A program made the position numbers and the translations under genes. Below are positions 10,878 through 19,603 of a stretch of 64,000 bases of DNA, piece by piece. The number at the start of each line of letters is the position of its first letter. Position 1 is the stretch's first letter. Below the pieces are notes generated by a model. It worked only from the letters and a program-made list of their open reading frames with translations. It was not told the DNA's origin and did no database searches. Source of the DNA: Acidovorax sp. Leaf191 (GTDB lineage: Bacteria > Pseudomonadota > Gammaproteobacteria > Burkholderiales > Burkholderiaceae_C); contig NZ_LMPT01000021.1 in assembly GCF_001424425.1 (NCBI RefSeq), forward strand, positions 172,827 through 236,826, given 5' to 3'.

Positions 10878-11064
10878 ACGCGGCTTCGCACACGCCCGCA
10901 GCCCCACGGAGGGCCTGCGCTGCCTGCCACAAAGTAGGCCCCCTGGGGGCGAATCTGAACGTTTGACGAGGGCAAAGCAGGGCCCTCTACGGGGTGAAAA
11001 ACCGTTTGCGGCGACAATGCCGGTCCTTTCGTATTTTCATCCCCCGTTTTCGTTCGGTTTTTCC

Positions 11065-11589
11065 ATGTCCAGTATCCAGGTTCGTCCCGCTACGCTTCGC
11101 GATGCAAAAGCCATCGCCCAGATCCATACCGTCTCTGCCCAAGAGGCCTACAAAGGGTTGGTGCCAGACGAGCAGTTGAAGTCCATGTCGTCGGTCGAAA
11201 AGCGCCAGGCCTACTGGCGCGAGGCCATTGAATATTGCGAACCGCAGGTCCAGGTCGCCATCGACGGCGAAAAGATCGTCGGTTTCGTGGGCTACGACCG
11301 TTCCCGCGATGAAAAGTCCCGCCCCACCACTGGTGAGATCTGGGCCATCTACGCCGCCCCCACGCACTGGAACCAGGGCGTGGGCCTGGCCCTGTGGGAC
11401 GCCGCCCGTGACGGCCTTCAGGAAGAAGGCTGCACCAACGTGACCTCGTGGGTGCCGCTGCGCAACGAGCGTGCCCTGCGTTTTCACGAGATGGCCGGCT
11501 TCAAGCGTGAGCTGTCCACCGCCAAGACCGCCGTGATCGGCGGCGTCAAGATCGAAGAAGTGCGCCTGAAGCGCCCGATCAACGCCTGA
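11065..11589 (+). CDS. GNAT-family N-acetyltransferase
   Basis: Acetyl-CoA-dependent N-acetyltransferase of the GCN5-related family, 174 aa. Seen: VRPATLRDAKAIAQIH at the N-terminus, the beta strands VGFVGYDRS and EIWAIYAAPTHWNQGVG (motif A with a modified Q/RxxGxG/A loop), and the end segment NERALRFHEMAGFKRE typical of motif B. The ATG at 11065 is the start adjoining the conserved N-terminus. Acceptor substrate unknown; such proteins range from antibiotic to peptide acetylases. Confidence 0.88.
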   Translation: MSSIQVRPATLRDAKAIAQIHTVSAQEAYKGLVPDEQLKSMSSVEKRQAYWREAIEYCEPQVQVAIDGEKIVGFVGYDRSRDEKSRPTTGEIWAIYAAPTHWNQGVGLALWDAARDGLQEEGCTNVTSWVPLRNERALRFHEMAGFKRELSTAKTAVIGGVKIEEVRLKRPINA

Positions 11590-11760
11590 TGATTTGAACC
11601 CCCTCCCCGAGCCGCTGGGCGCGTTCCCTCCGCTTGTGCTGTGCAGCGCGGTGCGGGCACGGGAACGCTGTCGCCAGCCAGCGGTTCTGGCCCGGCACCC
11701 ATGGCCCACGCCGTGCTGGTGCAACCTGTCAGTGGTACACGCAGCGCCGTGAAGGATTCC

Positions 11761-12969
11761 ATGTCGACCTCTCTTCCCCTGATCGCGTGGACCCATCAAG
11801 GCGAGCCCCGGCAAGCCCAGTGGCGCTCCGAAAGCGGCGCTCCCGTGCCGCGCCGTGTCGTCACCGCCGATGACACCCTGGCCGCGGACACCGCCTTTCG
11901 CATGGCGGCCGAGGGCACGGGCCTGCTGTGGGAGGGCGACTTTCAGAACGCGCGCCATCTGCTGCAGGCACTGATGCGCCGGGCCGACCGCAAGCCGCGC
12001 AAGGCGGCCGCACGTTCGGCGCAGAAGCTGGCGGTGGCGACACCCGCAGAGGCCTTCCACCTGCACCGCCAGGCGCAGGCCCAGCGTGCCCGCGTGCTCG
12101 CGGCCATCCTGATCCCGCTCGAGGGTGACTACAGCATCGCGCTGCGCCGCGCGCCCGACTGGCGACAGGCCTGCACGGAGGCCTGGGGCCCTGCCACGGG
12201 CGAGCGGTCGGTGGCCACGCTGCGCGAGCTGCTGGGCCTGCTGGGCGCGCATGAATGGCGCAAGAAGGGCGTGGAAGTGCCTGCACTGGGTGCGGCGCCG
12301 CTCAACCGCATCCACCCGCACTACGGTGTGTTCTCGCCCGTGCGGGGCGAGTATGTGGACCTGATCGCCAACACACCCCTGCCGTCCAAAGAGCTGGCTT
12401 TCGACATCGGTGTCGGGACCGGCGTGCTGTCGGCGGTGCTGGCCCGCCGTGGCGTGCAGCGCATGGTGGCGACTGACCAGGACCCGCGTGCGCTGGCTTG
12501 CGCTCGCGACAACCTGCAGCGCCTGGGCGTGCTGCCCCGCGTGGAGCTGTTGCAGGCGGACCTGTTTCCGCCGGGCCGTGCGCCGCTGGTGGTGTGCAAC
12601 CCGCCCTGGTTGCCTGCCCGCGCCAATTCGCCCATCGAGCATGCGGTGTACGACGAAGGCAGCCGCATGTTGCGGGGCTTTCTGGCCGGGCTGGCCGACC
12701 ACCTGGAGCCCGGCGGCGAAGGCTGGCTGATCCTGTCGGACCTGGCAGAGCACCTGGGCCTGCGCCCGCGCGACCAACTGCTGGGCTGGATCGCCGAGGC
12801 GGGCCTGGTGGTGCGCGGGCGGCACGATGTGAAGCCGCGCCATGCCAAGGCGGCGGATCCAGGCGATGCACTGCATGCGGCACGTGCGGCCGAGGTCACG
12901 TCGTTGTGGCGGCTGGGCGCTGCTGCGTCCGCTTCCACTTCTGCTTCAGCTTCTGCTTCTGCTGCCTGA
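11761..12969 (+). CDS. class I SAM-dependent methyltransferase (NPPW motif)
   Basis: A 402-aa protein with an N-terminal substrate domain of about 200 residues and a Rossmann methyltransferase domain. Motif I is AFDIGVGTGVLSAVL, the adenosine-binding acidic residue follows in VATDQDPRAL, and motif IV is NPPW, the signature of enzymes that methylate amide or amino nitrogens (PrmB/HemK-like or DNA-adenine types). The first domain resembles that of ribosomal-protein or rRNA enzymes but I cannot name the target. The C-terminus is a low-complexity Ala/Ser/Thr tail. In-frame ATGs exist at 11641 and 11701; 11761 is preferred because the sequence before it looks noncoding. Confidence 0.8.
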   Translation: MSTSLPLIAWTHQGEPRQAQWRSESGAPVPRRVVTADDTLAADTAFRMAAEGTGLLWEGDFQNARHLLQALMRRADRKPRKAAARSAQKLAVATPAEAFHLHRQAQAQRARVLAAILIPLEGDYSIALRRAPDWRQACTEAWGPATGERSVATLRELLGLLGAHEWRKKGVEVPALGAAPLNRIHPHYGVFSPVRGEYVDLIANTPLPSKELAFDIGVGTGVLSAVLARRGVQRMVATDQDPRALACARDNLQRLGVLPRVELLQADLFPPGRAPLVVCNPPWLPARANSPIEHAVYDEGSRMLRGFLAGLADHLEPGGEGWLILSDLAEHLGLRPRDQLLGWIAEAGLVVRGRHDVKPRHAKAADPGDALHAARAAEVTSLWRLGAAASASTSASASASAA

Positions 12970-12972
12970 CGG

Positions 12973-13000
12973 ATCGACCGGCGGCCATCTGCCGGTCGAT
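12973..13000. terminator. hairpin between convergent genes
   Basis: A perfect 10-bp stem ATCGACCGGC/GCCGGTCGAT with an eight-base loop lies 4 bp after the methyltransferase stop. It has no T tract but sits between convergent genes, so it probably works for one or both. Confidence 0.45.
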
Positions 13001-13073
13001 GCGCTGATGGCCTGAAGCGCAGGGCTTGCGGGCTGGCCCCATCATCGACTTTCGTTGGTCGTGGGGGGGCTGC

Positions 13074-13664
13074 TCAGGTCAGTACCGCGGGCTGGGTGTT
13101 GTCGAAAGGCTTGAGAGCCACCGTGGCGGCCGCGGGCAGCAATTGCTCGAACCGCTCGCGCAGGCTGGCGGCGCGCTCCGCGCCTGCGGCCAGGGCCACT
13201 TCATCGAACATGGCCTCGCCCACATCGAGCATGCTGTCCTGGTCCTTGGCTGCGCGCAGGGCTTCGCGAAACTGCTGCGCCATCACCGGGTCGCGGCGGG
13301 CGAACAGGCGCTCGCAGGTGTCGAACAGATACATCCGCGCGCCCGCCAGCGAACGCAGGGCTTCCGCGGGCTCCTGGCGCTGGGCTGCAGGGGTGGGGGC
13401 GGGTGATGCGGGCGGGCTGGCCGGGCTGGCCGGGGTTTTGCCACCGGCGGTGTCTGGCGCCGGCGGCAGGTCGGCCGGGCCGGTGAGGTAGCCCTGCCGC
13501 ATCAGGTTGTCCACGATCTGCGCACCAATGCCGTTGTACATGGCCTGCAGGTCCGACAGCGGCTTGCCATCGGCCAGCAGCAGCAGCGAGCGTTCGCGCA
13601 GGCTCAGGGTGCGCACGCCGGGGGACAGCTCCAGGCGGGCTTTGTCGGTTTTTTGCAGCAGCAT
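13074..13664 (-). CDS. hypothetical protein with winged-helix-like N-terminus, 196 aa
   Basis: Soluble protein of unknown function. The N-terminal 65 residues (LSLRERSLLLLADGKPLSD, then NLMRQGYL) have the pattern of small winged-helix or 'RsbV/PatZ-like' modules that occur at the ends of many Burkholderiales proteins. A Pro/Ala/Ser linker of about 35 residues (about 75-105) leads to an all-helical C-terminal domain ending FEQLLPAAATVALKPF. No signal peptide. It faces the methyltransferase gene convergently. Confidence 0.65.
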   Translation of the reverse strand: MLLQKTDKARLELSPGVRTLSLRERSLLLLADGKPLSDLQAMYNGIGAQIVDNLMRQGYLTGPADLPPAPDTAGGKTPASPASPPASPAPTPAAQRQEPAEALRSLAGARMYLFDTCERLFARRDPVMAQQFREALRAAKDQDSMLDVGEAMFDEVALAAGAERAASLRERFEQLLPAAATVALKPFDNTQPAVLT

Positions 13665-13792
13665 GGCGCGTCCTTGTCACGGGTGATGGCCGCGATTGCA
13701 TCACCCGGCGATGACGCTGTGATGACCCCGTGCCGCACAATGGCGGGCTGCCGTGATTGCCTTAATGGCCGCAGAAACTGCTGGATGTGCGA

Positions 13793-13855
13793 TTGCTATA
13801 TTTTTTATAGCTGCTAGCGACCGTCTAATAAGCGGTAGAGCCCTTTTTATTTCAT
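13793..13855 (+). repeat. dispersed short intergenic repeat, copy 2
   Basis: Begins TTGCTATATTTTTTATAGCTGCTAGCG-like (A/T hairpin plus CTGCTAGC), then AATAAGCGGTAGAG and a T-rich end. It matches the architecture of the copies at 30.8 and 48.8 kb. It lies upstream of dusC. Confidence 0.6.
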
Positions 13856-13935
13856 AGTCTGGCTGAACGCCTTGCCGTTCGCATTCCGTGCATGCCACGG
13901 GCGGCGGCCGGCGAGGCCCCCTGAACCGAACCGCG

Positions 13936-14889
13936 ATGACCTTGCTGCTGGCCCCGATGGAGGGGCTTCTCGACTTTGTGCTGCGTGACGTGCTGACCCG
14001 CGTGGGCGGCGTGGACCGCTGCGTCTCGGAATTCATCCGCATCACCGGCACGCTGCTGCCAGACAAAGTGTTTCTGCGCTACGTGCCCGAGCTGCGCAAC
14101 GGCAGCCGCACCCTGGCGGGGGTGCCGGTGCGCGCGCAGTTGCTGGGCTCCGACCCGGTCAGCATGGCCGAGAACGCCGCCCGCCTGGCGGCGCTGGGCC
14201 CGGAGGGGATCGACCTGAACTTCGGCTGCCCCGCCAAGGTCGTCAACCGCCATGGCGGTGGTGCGGCCTTGCTGCAAGACCCGGAAAGAATCGTCGCCGT
14301 GGTCGCTGCCGTGCGCCGCGCAGTGCCGGCGCAGCTGCCGGTGTCGGCCAAGATGCGCCTGGGCTTCAACGACACCGGCCTGATGCGCGAATGCGCCCAG
14401 GCCATGGAGGCCGGTGGCGCCTGTGAAATCGTGGTGCACGCGCGCACCAAGGCCGACGGCTACCGCCCGCCCGCCTACTGGGAGCACATCCCCGCGCTGC
14501 GCGCCTCGGTGCGCGTGTCGGTGGTGGCCAATGGCGAGATCTGGACGGTGGCCGACGCGCAGCGCTGCCGCGAGGTATCGGGCTGCGGTGCACTCATGCT
14601 GGGCCGCGGCATCGTGGCCGACCCGGGGCTCGCCCGGGCCATTCGTGCGGCCGACGGAGGCCGGCCAGGCACGGACATCGTCACGTGGGCGGAACTGTTG
14701 CCGCACATAGCGGCGTTCTGGCGGCTGGTGTGCGATGACCTCGAGCCCCGCCAGCGGGCAGGGCGCATCAAGCAATGGCTGAACCTTCTGCGCCGGCGCT
14801 TTTCCGAGGCCGAGGTGGCCTACCAGCACGTGCGCACGATGACCGACCAGCGCGCGATCACGGCCTGGGTGGCGGCCCAGCAGCCGTAG
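13936..14889 (+). CDS. dusC: tRNA-dihydrouridine(16) synthase DusC
   Basis: FMN- and NADPH-dependent reduction of uridine in the D-loop of tRNA, at U16 for this subfamily. The 317 aa match the DusC length. Seen: LLAPMEGLLD at the N-terminus (FMN phosphate/TIM-barrel start), DLNFGCPAKVVNRHGGG with the catalytic cysteine, the VSAKMRLGF strand, HARTKADGY, VVANGEIW and LMLGRG. The C-terminal helical domain holds RIKQWLNLLRR and the QHVR segment typical of DusC. ATG at 13936 directly precedes the conserved start; upstream in-frame sequence looks noncoding. Confidence 0.93.
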   Translation: MTLLLAPMEGLLDFVLRDVLTRVGGVDRCVSEFIRITGTLLPDKVFLRYVPELRNGSRTLAGVPVRAQLLGSDPVSMAENAARLAALGPEGIDLNFGCPAKVVNRHGGGAALLQDPERIVAVVAAVRRAVPAQLPVSAKMRLGFNDTGLMRECAQAMEAGGACEIVVHARTKADGYRPPAYWEHIPALRASVRVSVVANGEIWTVADAQRCREVSGCGALMLGRGIVADPGLARAIRAADGGRPGTDIVTWAELLPHIAAFWRLVCDDLEPRQRAGRIKQWLNLLRRRFSEAEVAYQHVRTMTDQRAITAWVAAQQP

Positions 14890-14930
14890 GCGCAAGCACC
14901 GCCGCTTGGGTTGCGGCCGGGTGCGGCCGG

Positions 14931-14960
14931 GTGCGTCAGAGCGCGTCAGAGCGCGTCAGA
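14931..14960. repeat. 10-bp tandem repeat at the 3' end of the PLD gene
   Basis: The unit GCGCGTCAGA appears about three times in tandem, preceded by two copies of GTGCGGCCGG. The last unit contains the TCA that is the stop codon of the minus-strand phospholipase-D gene. Confidence 0.7.
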
Positions 14961-16872
14961 GCAGGTGATCGGGGGCGAGCGGCCCCAGCAACTGCAGCAT
15001 CAGGCGCAGCGGGGCACTGGCGTCCGGCTCCGACGTCGCGTCGGGCAGCCCGCTGCCTTCGGGGGCGCGCCACACCAGGCGGCCGTCGTTCAGTTCGACA
15101 TGCCAGGCAGCGTCCCGCAGCGCGCTGTCGATTTGCGCGGTGGCCCGGCGCGAGAGATCGCCGCTGCGGATCAGCAGTGCGATCTCGGTGTTCTGCCGTT
15201 GCGAGCGGATGTCAAGGTTCATCGAGCCGATGGCCAGCAGGCGCCCGTCCATGATGAGCAGCTTGGAATGCAGCATGGCGCGCGAGCTGCCCATCGAGCC
15301 GCCTGCGCTGCCGCCCTTGCCACCGCTGCTGCCGGTGGAGCCCAGAGAGCCGCTGAGCACGCCGGGCAGCTCGCTGCGCATCTCGTACAGCTCCACGCCC
15401 ATGGCCAGCAGCTCGGTGCGATGGCGTGCGTAGCCTGCGTGGGCAATCGGCGCATCGTTGGAGGCCAGCGAATTGGTGAGCACGCGCACCCGCACGCCGC
15501 GCGCACGCGCTGCGGCAAACGCCTGCTTCATGTCGGGCCCTGGCACGAAGTACGGCGAGATGATGAGCAGATCGCGCTTCGTCTGCCCCATGAGCTGCAG
15601 CAGGCCGTCCACCACGGTGTCGGTCTGGGCCTCGCGCAGTTCACCCTCGCCCTCGCTCGCGGGGCGGTCGGCCGGCGGTGCATCGCGCGCGGGGTCTGTG
15701 AAGGCCGTGCTGGCCGGTGCGGTGGCCGAAGCCGACGGCGGCGCAGGCGCTGCGAACGAGGCGCCTGCCCGTGCCGTTACCGCTGGCGCTCCCCCAGTCG
15801 CGATGGATAGGGGCGTGGCTTTTGCCGGTGCCTTTTCTGGCAGCGTGGGGGTCGATGCGCCATCTGGCGGGATCTTGGCGGGTTTGTCCACCAGCACCGC
15901 CGCGGGCGCCCAGGTGAACTGTGCCTGGGCGAGGTCCATGGGCTGCTGGTCCCAGATGCGCGCGCGCTGGGTGGCGGTGGCGCGGCGTCCGTCGGCGGCC
16001 GGTTGATTGTCCGGCGCCAGCGTGCCCCCCTGGCCCTTGATGCGCTCTTGCTGCGCCGCGTCGGTGGTGCGCATGCGTTCGCGCAGTGCATCCAGCTCTT
16101 CGCGGGTGATGAGGGACTGCACCGGGTAGGCACGTTCGTTGTTCCAATAGCTGTCGAAGCTGCGCGAGAGGTCCTGTACGATGGGCCCTGCGGCCAGCAC
16201 GTCCAGGTCGACGAAGTTGCCCGAATCGGCATTGCCAAAATACGCATCGCCCAGGTTGCGCCCGCCGGTCACACCCATGGCGTTGTCAGCAATGAAGAGC
16301 TTGTTGTGCATGCGCTGCTGCACGCGCGAGAAATCGCCGATCACGCTGAACATGCGCCCGATGGGTGAGCCCCGCGCGCCGGTGAGCGGGTTGAACATGC
16401 GCATTTCGATGTTCGGCACGAAGGCCAGGCGCATCACCTGCGCATCGCGGCCAGTGCTGTGAAAATCGTCGAGCAGCACGCGCACGCGCACGCCGCGCTG
16501 GGCCGCGGACACCACGCTGAGCAACAGCCGTTCGCTGCTCGCATCGGCATGGATCGCGTAGTACTGCAGATCCAGGGTCTTCTGTGCGGCATCCACCAGC
16601 GCCAGGCGGCTGCCGTAGGCGGCCTGCGGGCCGCTGAGCAGCAGGAACCCGGAAGGATGGCGGCCGCCCAAGGCGGCACGCCGCTCGTCCACCAACTGGC
16701 CCAGTGCCGTACCCGCAGGAGAGGCCAGCGCGCTCGAGACCGGTCTGTCCACATCCTTGGGCAGACCGGCGCAACCCGTGATGGCCCCGGCAAGCAGCAC
16801 GGCCAGGAGGGCCAGCCATCCATAGCGGGCGGTGGCGGTCAGAAAGGCGGGGGCTGTGTGCGTGCGCGGCAT
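14956..16872 (-). CDS. phospholipase D family lipoprotein (cardiolipin synthase C-like)
   Basis: A 638-aa lipoprotein with two PLD catalytic motifs, as in cardiolipin synthases and related phosphatidyltransferases. The signal peptide ends in the lipobox ITGC (C34), so it is probably anchored in an envelope membrane. HKD 1 is HNKLFIADNAMG (H189, K191, D196) followed by GGRNLGD. HKD 2 is HSKLLIMDGR near residue 532, followed by GSMNLD. Between them is an unusual Ala/Pro/Thr-rich, low-complexity linker of about 100 residues (roughly 350-450), and a Gly/Ser-rich loop lies just before HKD 2. The start at 16872 puts the basic region and hydrophobic core in proper order. Confidence 0.88.
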   Translation of the reverse strand: MPRTHTAPAFLTATARYGWLALLAVLLAGAITGCAGLPKDVDRPVSSALASPAGTALGQLVDERRAALGGRHPSGFLLLSGPQAAYGSRLALVDAAQKTLDLQYYAIHADASSERLLLSVVSAAQRGVRVRVLLDDFHSTGRDAQVMRLAFVPNIEMRMFNPLTGARGSPIGRMFSVIGDFSRVQQRMHNKLFIADNAMGVTGGRNLGDAYFGNADSGNFVDLDVLAAGPIVQDLSRSFDSYWNNERAYPVQSLITREELDALRERMRTTDAAQQERIKGQGGTLAPDNQPAADGRRATATQRARIWDQQPMDLAQAQFTWAPAAVLVDKPAKIPPDGASTPTLPEKAPAKATPLSIATGGAPAVTARAGASFAAPAPPSASATAPASTAFTDPARDAPPADRPASEGEGELREAQTDTVVDGLLQLMGQTKRDLLIISPYFVPGPDMKQAFAAARARGVRVRVLTNSLASNDAPIAHAGYARHRTELLAMGVELYEMRSELPGVLSGSLGSTGSSGGKGGSAGGSMGSSRAMLHSKLLIMDGRLLAIGSMNLDIRSQRQNTEIALLIRSGDLSRRATAQIDSALRDAAWHVELNDGRLVWRAPEGSGLPDATSEPDASAPLRLMLQLLGPLAPDHLL

Positions 16873-17022
16873 GGCGCGATTGTGACCGCGCACCGCGTGC
16901 CGTGCCTGTCGGACGCCGCGCCTACCCACCCATCGCCATCGGACGGCAGACACAAGCGTTCAGCCGTTGCTGGCTTCAGCGGCCCGACCGCCGTCCAGGC
17001 CGGTCACCGCCCTCCGTAACTA

Positions 17023-18225
17023 TTACCAGCTCACTTCCCGGTCGGGCGTGGAACTGATCTTGTGGACCGACAGGTCGGCACCATCGAACTCCTCTTCCTG
17101 GGTGAGCCGCAGGCCCACGGTGTTCTTCAGGATGCCGTACACCACGAACCCGCCCACCAGCGCCCACACCACGCCCAGGGTGCTGCCGATCAGCTGCGCC
17201 GAGAAGCTCACGCCGCCCAGGCCCCCCAGCGCCTTGGTGCCGAAGATGCCCGCGGCCAGCCCGCCCCAGGTGCCGCACAAGCCGTGCAAAGGCCACACGC
17301 CCAGCACATCGTCGATCTTCCACTTGTTCTGCGTGAGGGTGAACATCAGCACAAAGATCGCACCCGCCACAGCGCCCACCACCAGAGCGCCCAGCGGGTG
17401 CATCAGGTCGGAGCCAGCGCACACGGCCACCAGGCCGGCGAGCGGGCCGTTGTGCACGAAGCCGGGGTCGTTCTTGCCCAGCACCAACGCGGCCAGCGTA
17501 CCGCCCACCATCGCCATCAGGGAGTTCACAGCGACCAGGCCCGAAAGCTTGTCCACCGTCTGCGCGCTCATCACGTTGAACCCGAACCAGCCCACCACCA
17601 GCACCCAGGCCCCCAGTGCCAGGAACGGAATGTTGGACGGCGGGTGCGCCGAGATCGCCCCGTCCTTGCGGTACCGGTTGGCGCGCGAGCCCAGCAGGAT
17701 CACCGCGGGCAGCGCGATCCAGCCGCCCATGGCATGCACCACGATGGAGCCTGCAAAGTCATGGAATTCCTCACCGGTCAGGCCCTTGATCCAGGCCTGC
17801 ACCCCGAAGTGCTGGTTCCAGGCGATGCCTTCGAAAAAGGGGTACACAAAGCCGACGATCACCGCCGTTGCCATCAGTTGAGGCCAGAATTTTGCGCGTT
17901 CTGCAATGCCACCCGACACGATGGCCGGAATGGCCGCAGCAAAAGTCAGCAGGAAGAAGAATTTGACCAGTGAGTAGCCGCTTTGCTGGACCAGCGATTC
18001 CGCACCCACAAAGAAGTGCGTTCCGTAAGCCACGCTGTAGCCCACCACGAAGTACACCACGGTGGACACCGAGAAATCCACCAGGATCTTTACCAGCGCA
18101 TTGACCTGGTTCTTCTTGCGGACCGTGCCCAGTTCGAGAAAGGCAAACCCGGCATGCATGGCCAGCACCATGATGGCGCCCAGGAGAATGAACAAGGCGT
18201 CCGTGCCCTGTTTGAGTGCTTCCAT
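17023..18225 (-). CDS. amtB: ammonium transporter (Amt family)
   Basis: Trimeric inner-membrane ammonium channel, 400 aa with about eleven hydrophobic segments. Seen: the N-terminal helix with FAFLELGTVRKKN, the pore-lining histidine in FAGSIVVHAMGG, GSDLMHPLGALVVGAVAG, and the second histidine in WPLHGLCGTWGG. It lacks the cleaved signal peptide of some AmtB proteins; the start at 18225 (MEALKQG) is immediately hydrophobic. No glnK (PII) gene is next to it, unlike many proteobacterial loci. The upstream region has a sigma-54 promoter and repeated GCACC/GGTGC half sites, pointing to nitrogen control by NtrC. Confidence 0.93.
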   Translation of the reverse strand: MEALKQGTDALFILLGAIMVLAMHAGFAFLELGTVRKKNQVNALVKILVDFSVSTVVYFVVGYSVAYGTHFFVGAESLVQQSGYSLVKFFFLLTFAAAIPAIVSGGIAERAKFWPQLMATAVIVGFVYPFFEGIAWNQHFGVQAWIKGLTGEEFHDFAGSIVVHAMGGWIALPAVILLGSRANRYRKDGAISAHPPSNIPFLALGAWVLVVGWFGFNVMSAQTVDKLSGLVAVNSLMAMVGGTLAALVLGKNDPGFVHNGPLAGLVAVCAGSDLMHPLGALVVGAVAGAIFVLMFTLTQNKWKIDDVLGVWPLHGLCGTWGGLAAGIFGTKALGGLGGVSFSAQLIGSTLGVVWALVGGFVVYGILKNTVGLRLTQEEEFDGADLSVHKISSTPDREVSW

Positions 18226-18296
18226 AATGTCCTCTTGCGTTGAATTGATCTTTTCTGGTGCATCACTTGTGAAGAAACCAGAATTGCACCAATGTG

Positions 18297-18314
18297 AAGC
18301 AAGAATTGCGCCAA
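18297..18314 (-). promoter_or_regulatory. sigma-54 promoter of the ammonium transporter gene
   Basis: On the minus strand TGGCGC, five bases, TTGCT reproduces the -24/-12 layout (GG-N10-GC) of RpoN promoters. It lies about 72 bp upstream of the start codon. Confidence 0.75.
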
Positions 18315-18345
18315 ATGATGGTGCGGGCGTGCACCAATGGGTGCG
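18315..18345 (-). promoter_or_regulatory. candidate NtrC binding region
   Basis: Upstream of the sigma-54 promoter lie GGTGC at about 18320 and GCACC-AATG-GGTGC at about 18331-18344. The latter is an inverted repeat one base shorter than the classic TGCACC-N5-GGTGCA NtrC site. Further half sites occur downstream near 18257 and 18286. Confidence 0.45.
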
Positions 18346-18464
18346 TTCAGCGTGAGGCTTGTAAAAATAGCGTGGGAGTCCCTGGGACCGGCGTGTTCGG
18401 GTCGGGGGCTGACACGTGCCCCCCGCTTCCGCTCTCGCGGAGACGGAAAGGGGCTGGCTGGCCG

Positions 18465-19574
18465 CTAGAAGAGGTCGCGACCCCGTACCCTAGCGAGGAT
18501 GCGTATATCCGGTCCCATGGCTTCGGTGGATACAAAATCCAGCGAAATGCCATCCGCCAACTGGGACAACGGACCGAAATTCGCCATGCCAAGGCCCGGG
18601 CCCAGCAGCCTAGGGGCCAGATACACCAGTAGTTCATCCGCCAGCCCTTCGCGGAGCAAGGATCCATTGAGCTTGTGGCCGGCCTCTACATGCAGCTCAT
18701 TGATCCCGCGCCGTCCCAAGTCTTGCAGCATGGCGGCCAAGTCCACCTTGCCGTGCTCGCCAGGGAGATGGATTACCGCGGCGCCCCGCGCGGCCAATGC
18801 AGCCTCTCTCGCCTGGTCCTGCATTGCGGCATAGATGAAACAGGTGCTGCCCTTCTCCCTCTTCAGGATGTTGGCGTCTGGCGGGGTTTGCAACCGGCTG
18901 TCCACCACCACCACATGGGGTTGTCGGGGTGTGGCCACATCGCGCACGTCGAGGCGGGGGTTGTCATCGAGCACGGTGCCTATGCCCGTCAGCACTGCGC
19001 AGGCCCGCGCGCGCCACGCATGGCCGTCAGCGCGGGCTGGGGTGGACGTGATCCATTGGCTCACGCCGTTGTGCAAGGCGCTCGTACCATCCAACGAAGC
19101 GGCCACTTTGAGGCGGACCCAGGGCGTGCCTCGCACCATACGGCTGAAGAAACCGATGTTGAGCTCGCGGGATGCCGCTGCACCTGTGCCGATTTGTACC
19201 TGCACCCCTGCGGCACGCAACCTTTGGAACCCTTTGCCGGATACGAGCGGATTGGGGTCGCCGATGGCAGCCACCACCTTGCCAATGCCTGCTTCCACCA
19301 GCGCGTCGCAACAGGGGCCTGTGCGCCCGTGATGGGAGCATGGTTCCAGTGTCACGTAGGCGGTGGCACCGCGAACGTCATGGCCTGCGGCAGCAGCATC
19401 CCGCAGCGCCATGATCTCGGCGTGGGGTTCGCCCGCACGTTGCGTGGATCCGCGGCCCAGTACGGCACCATCCGGCGCAACGATCACACAGCCTACGCGG
19501 GGATTGGGGTTGGAAACAAAAAGCGCTTGGGCAGCGAGCCCAAGCGCTTCGTTCATGGGAGAAAGGCGGGTCAT
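18465..19574 (-). CDS. ribD: bifunctional riboflavin biosynthesis protein RibD
   Basis: Catalyses the deamination and then the side-chain reduction steps that turn the GTP-derived pyrimidine into 5-amino-6-ribitylaminouracil phosphate. The 369 aa have the usual length. The N-terminal deaminase has the zinc site H51-A-E53 plus C79 and C88 in PCSHHGRTGPCC. The C-terminal NADPH-dependent reductase (about 150-369) includes RLKVAASLDG, GIGTVLDDNPRLDVR and ELHVEAG. ATG at 19572-19574 lies 29 bp after the pilE stop, so ribD is probably the last gene of the pilin transcription unit. No FMN riboswitch is visible upstream. Confidence 0.95.
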   Translation of the reverse strand: MTRLSPMNEALGLAAQALFVSNPNPRVGCVIVAPDGAVLGRGSTQRAGEPHAEIMALRDAAAAGHDVRGATAYVTLEPCSHHGRTGPCCDALVEAGIGKVVAAIGDPNPLVSGKGFQRLRAAGVQVQIGTGAAASRELNIGFFSRMVRGTPWVRLKVAASLDGTSALHNGVSQWITSTPARADGHAWRARACAVLTGIGTVLDDNPRLDVRDVATPRQPHVVVVDSRLQTPPDANILKREKGSTCFIYAAMQDQAREAALAARGAAVIHLPGEHGKVDLAAMLQDLGRRGINELHVEAGHKLNGSLLREGLADELLVYLAPRLLGPGLGMANFGPLSQLADGISLDFVSTEAMGPDIRILARVRGRDLF

Positions 19575-19603
19575 AGACCGCTGCGATGGTAGCGCAGACT
19601 TAA

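Noticed and set aside
10963..10991. Sigma-70 promoter for the GNAT gene (TTGACG, 17 bases, TCTACG)
   Set aside because: The -35 and spacing are good but the -10 is poor, so not strong enough to list.
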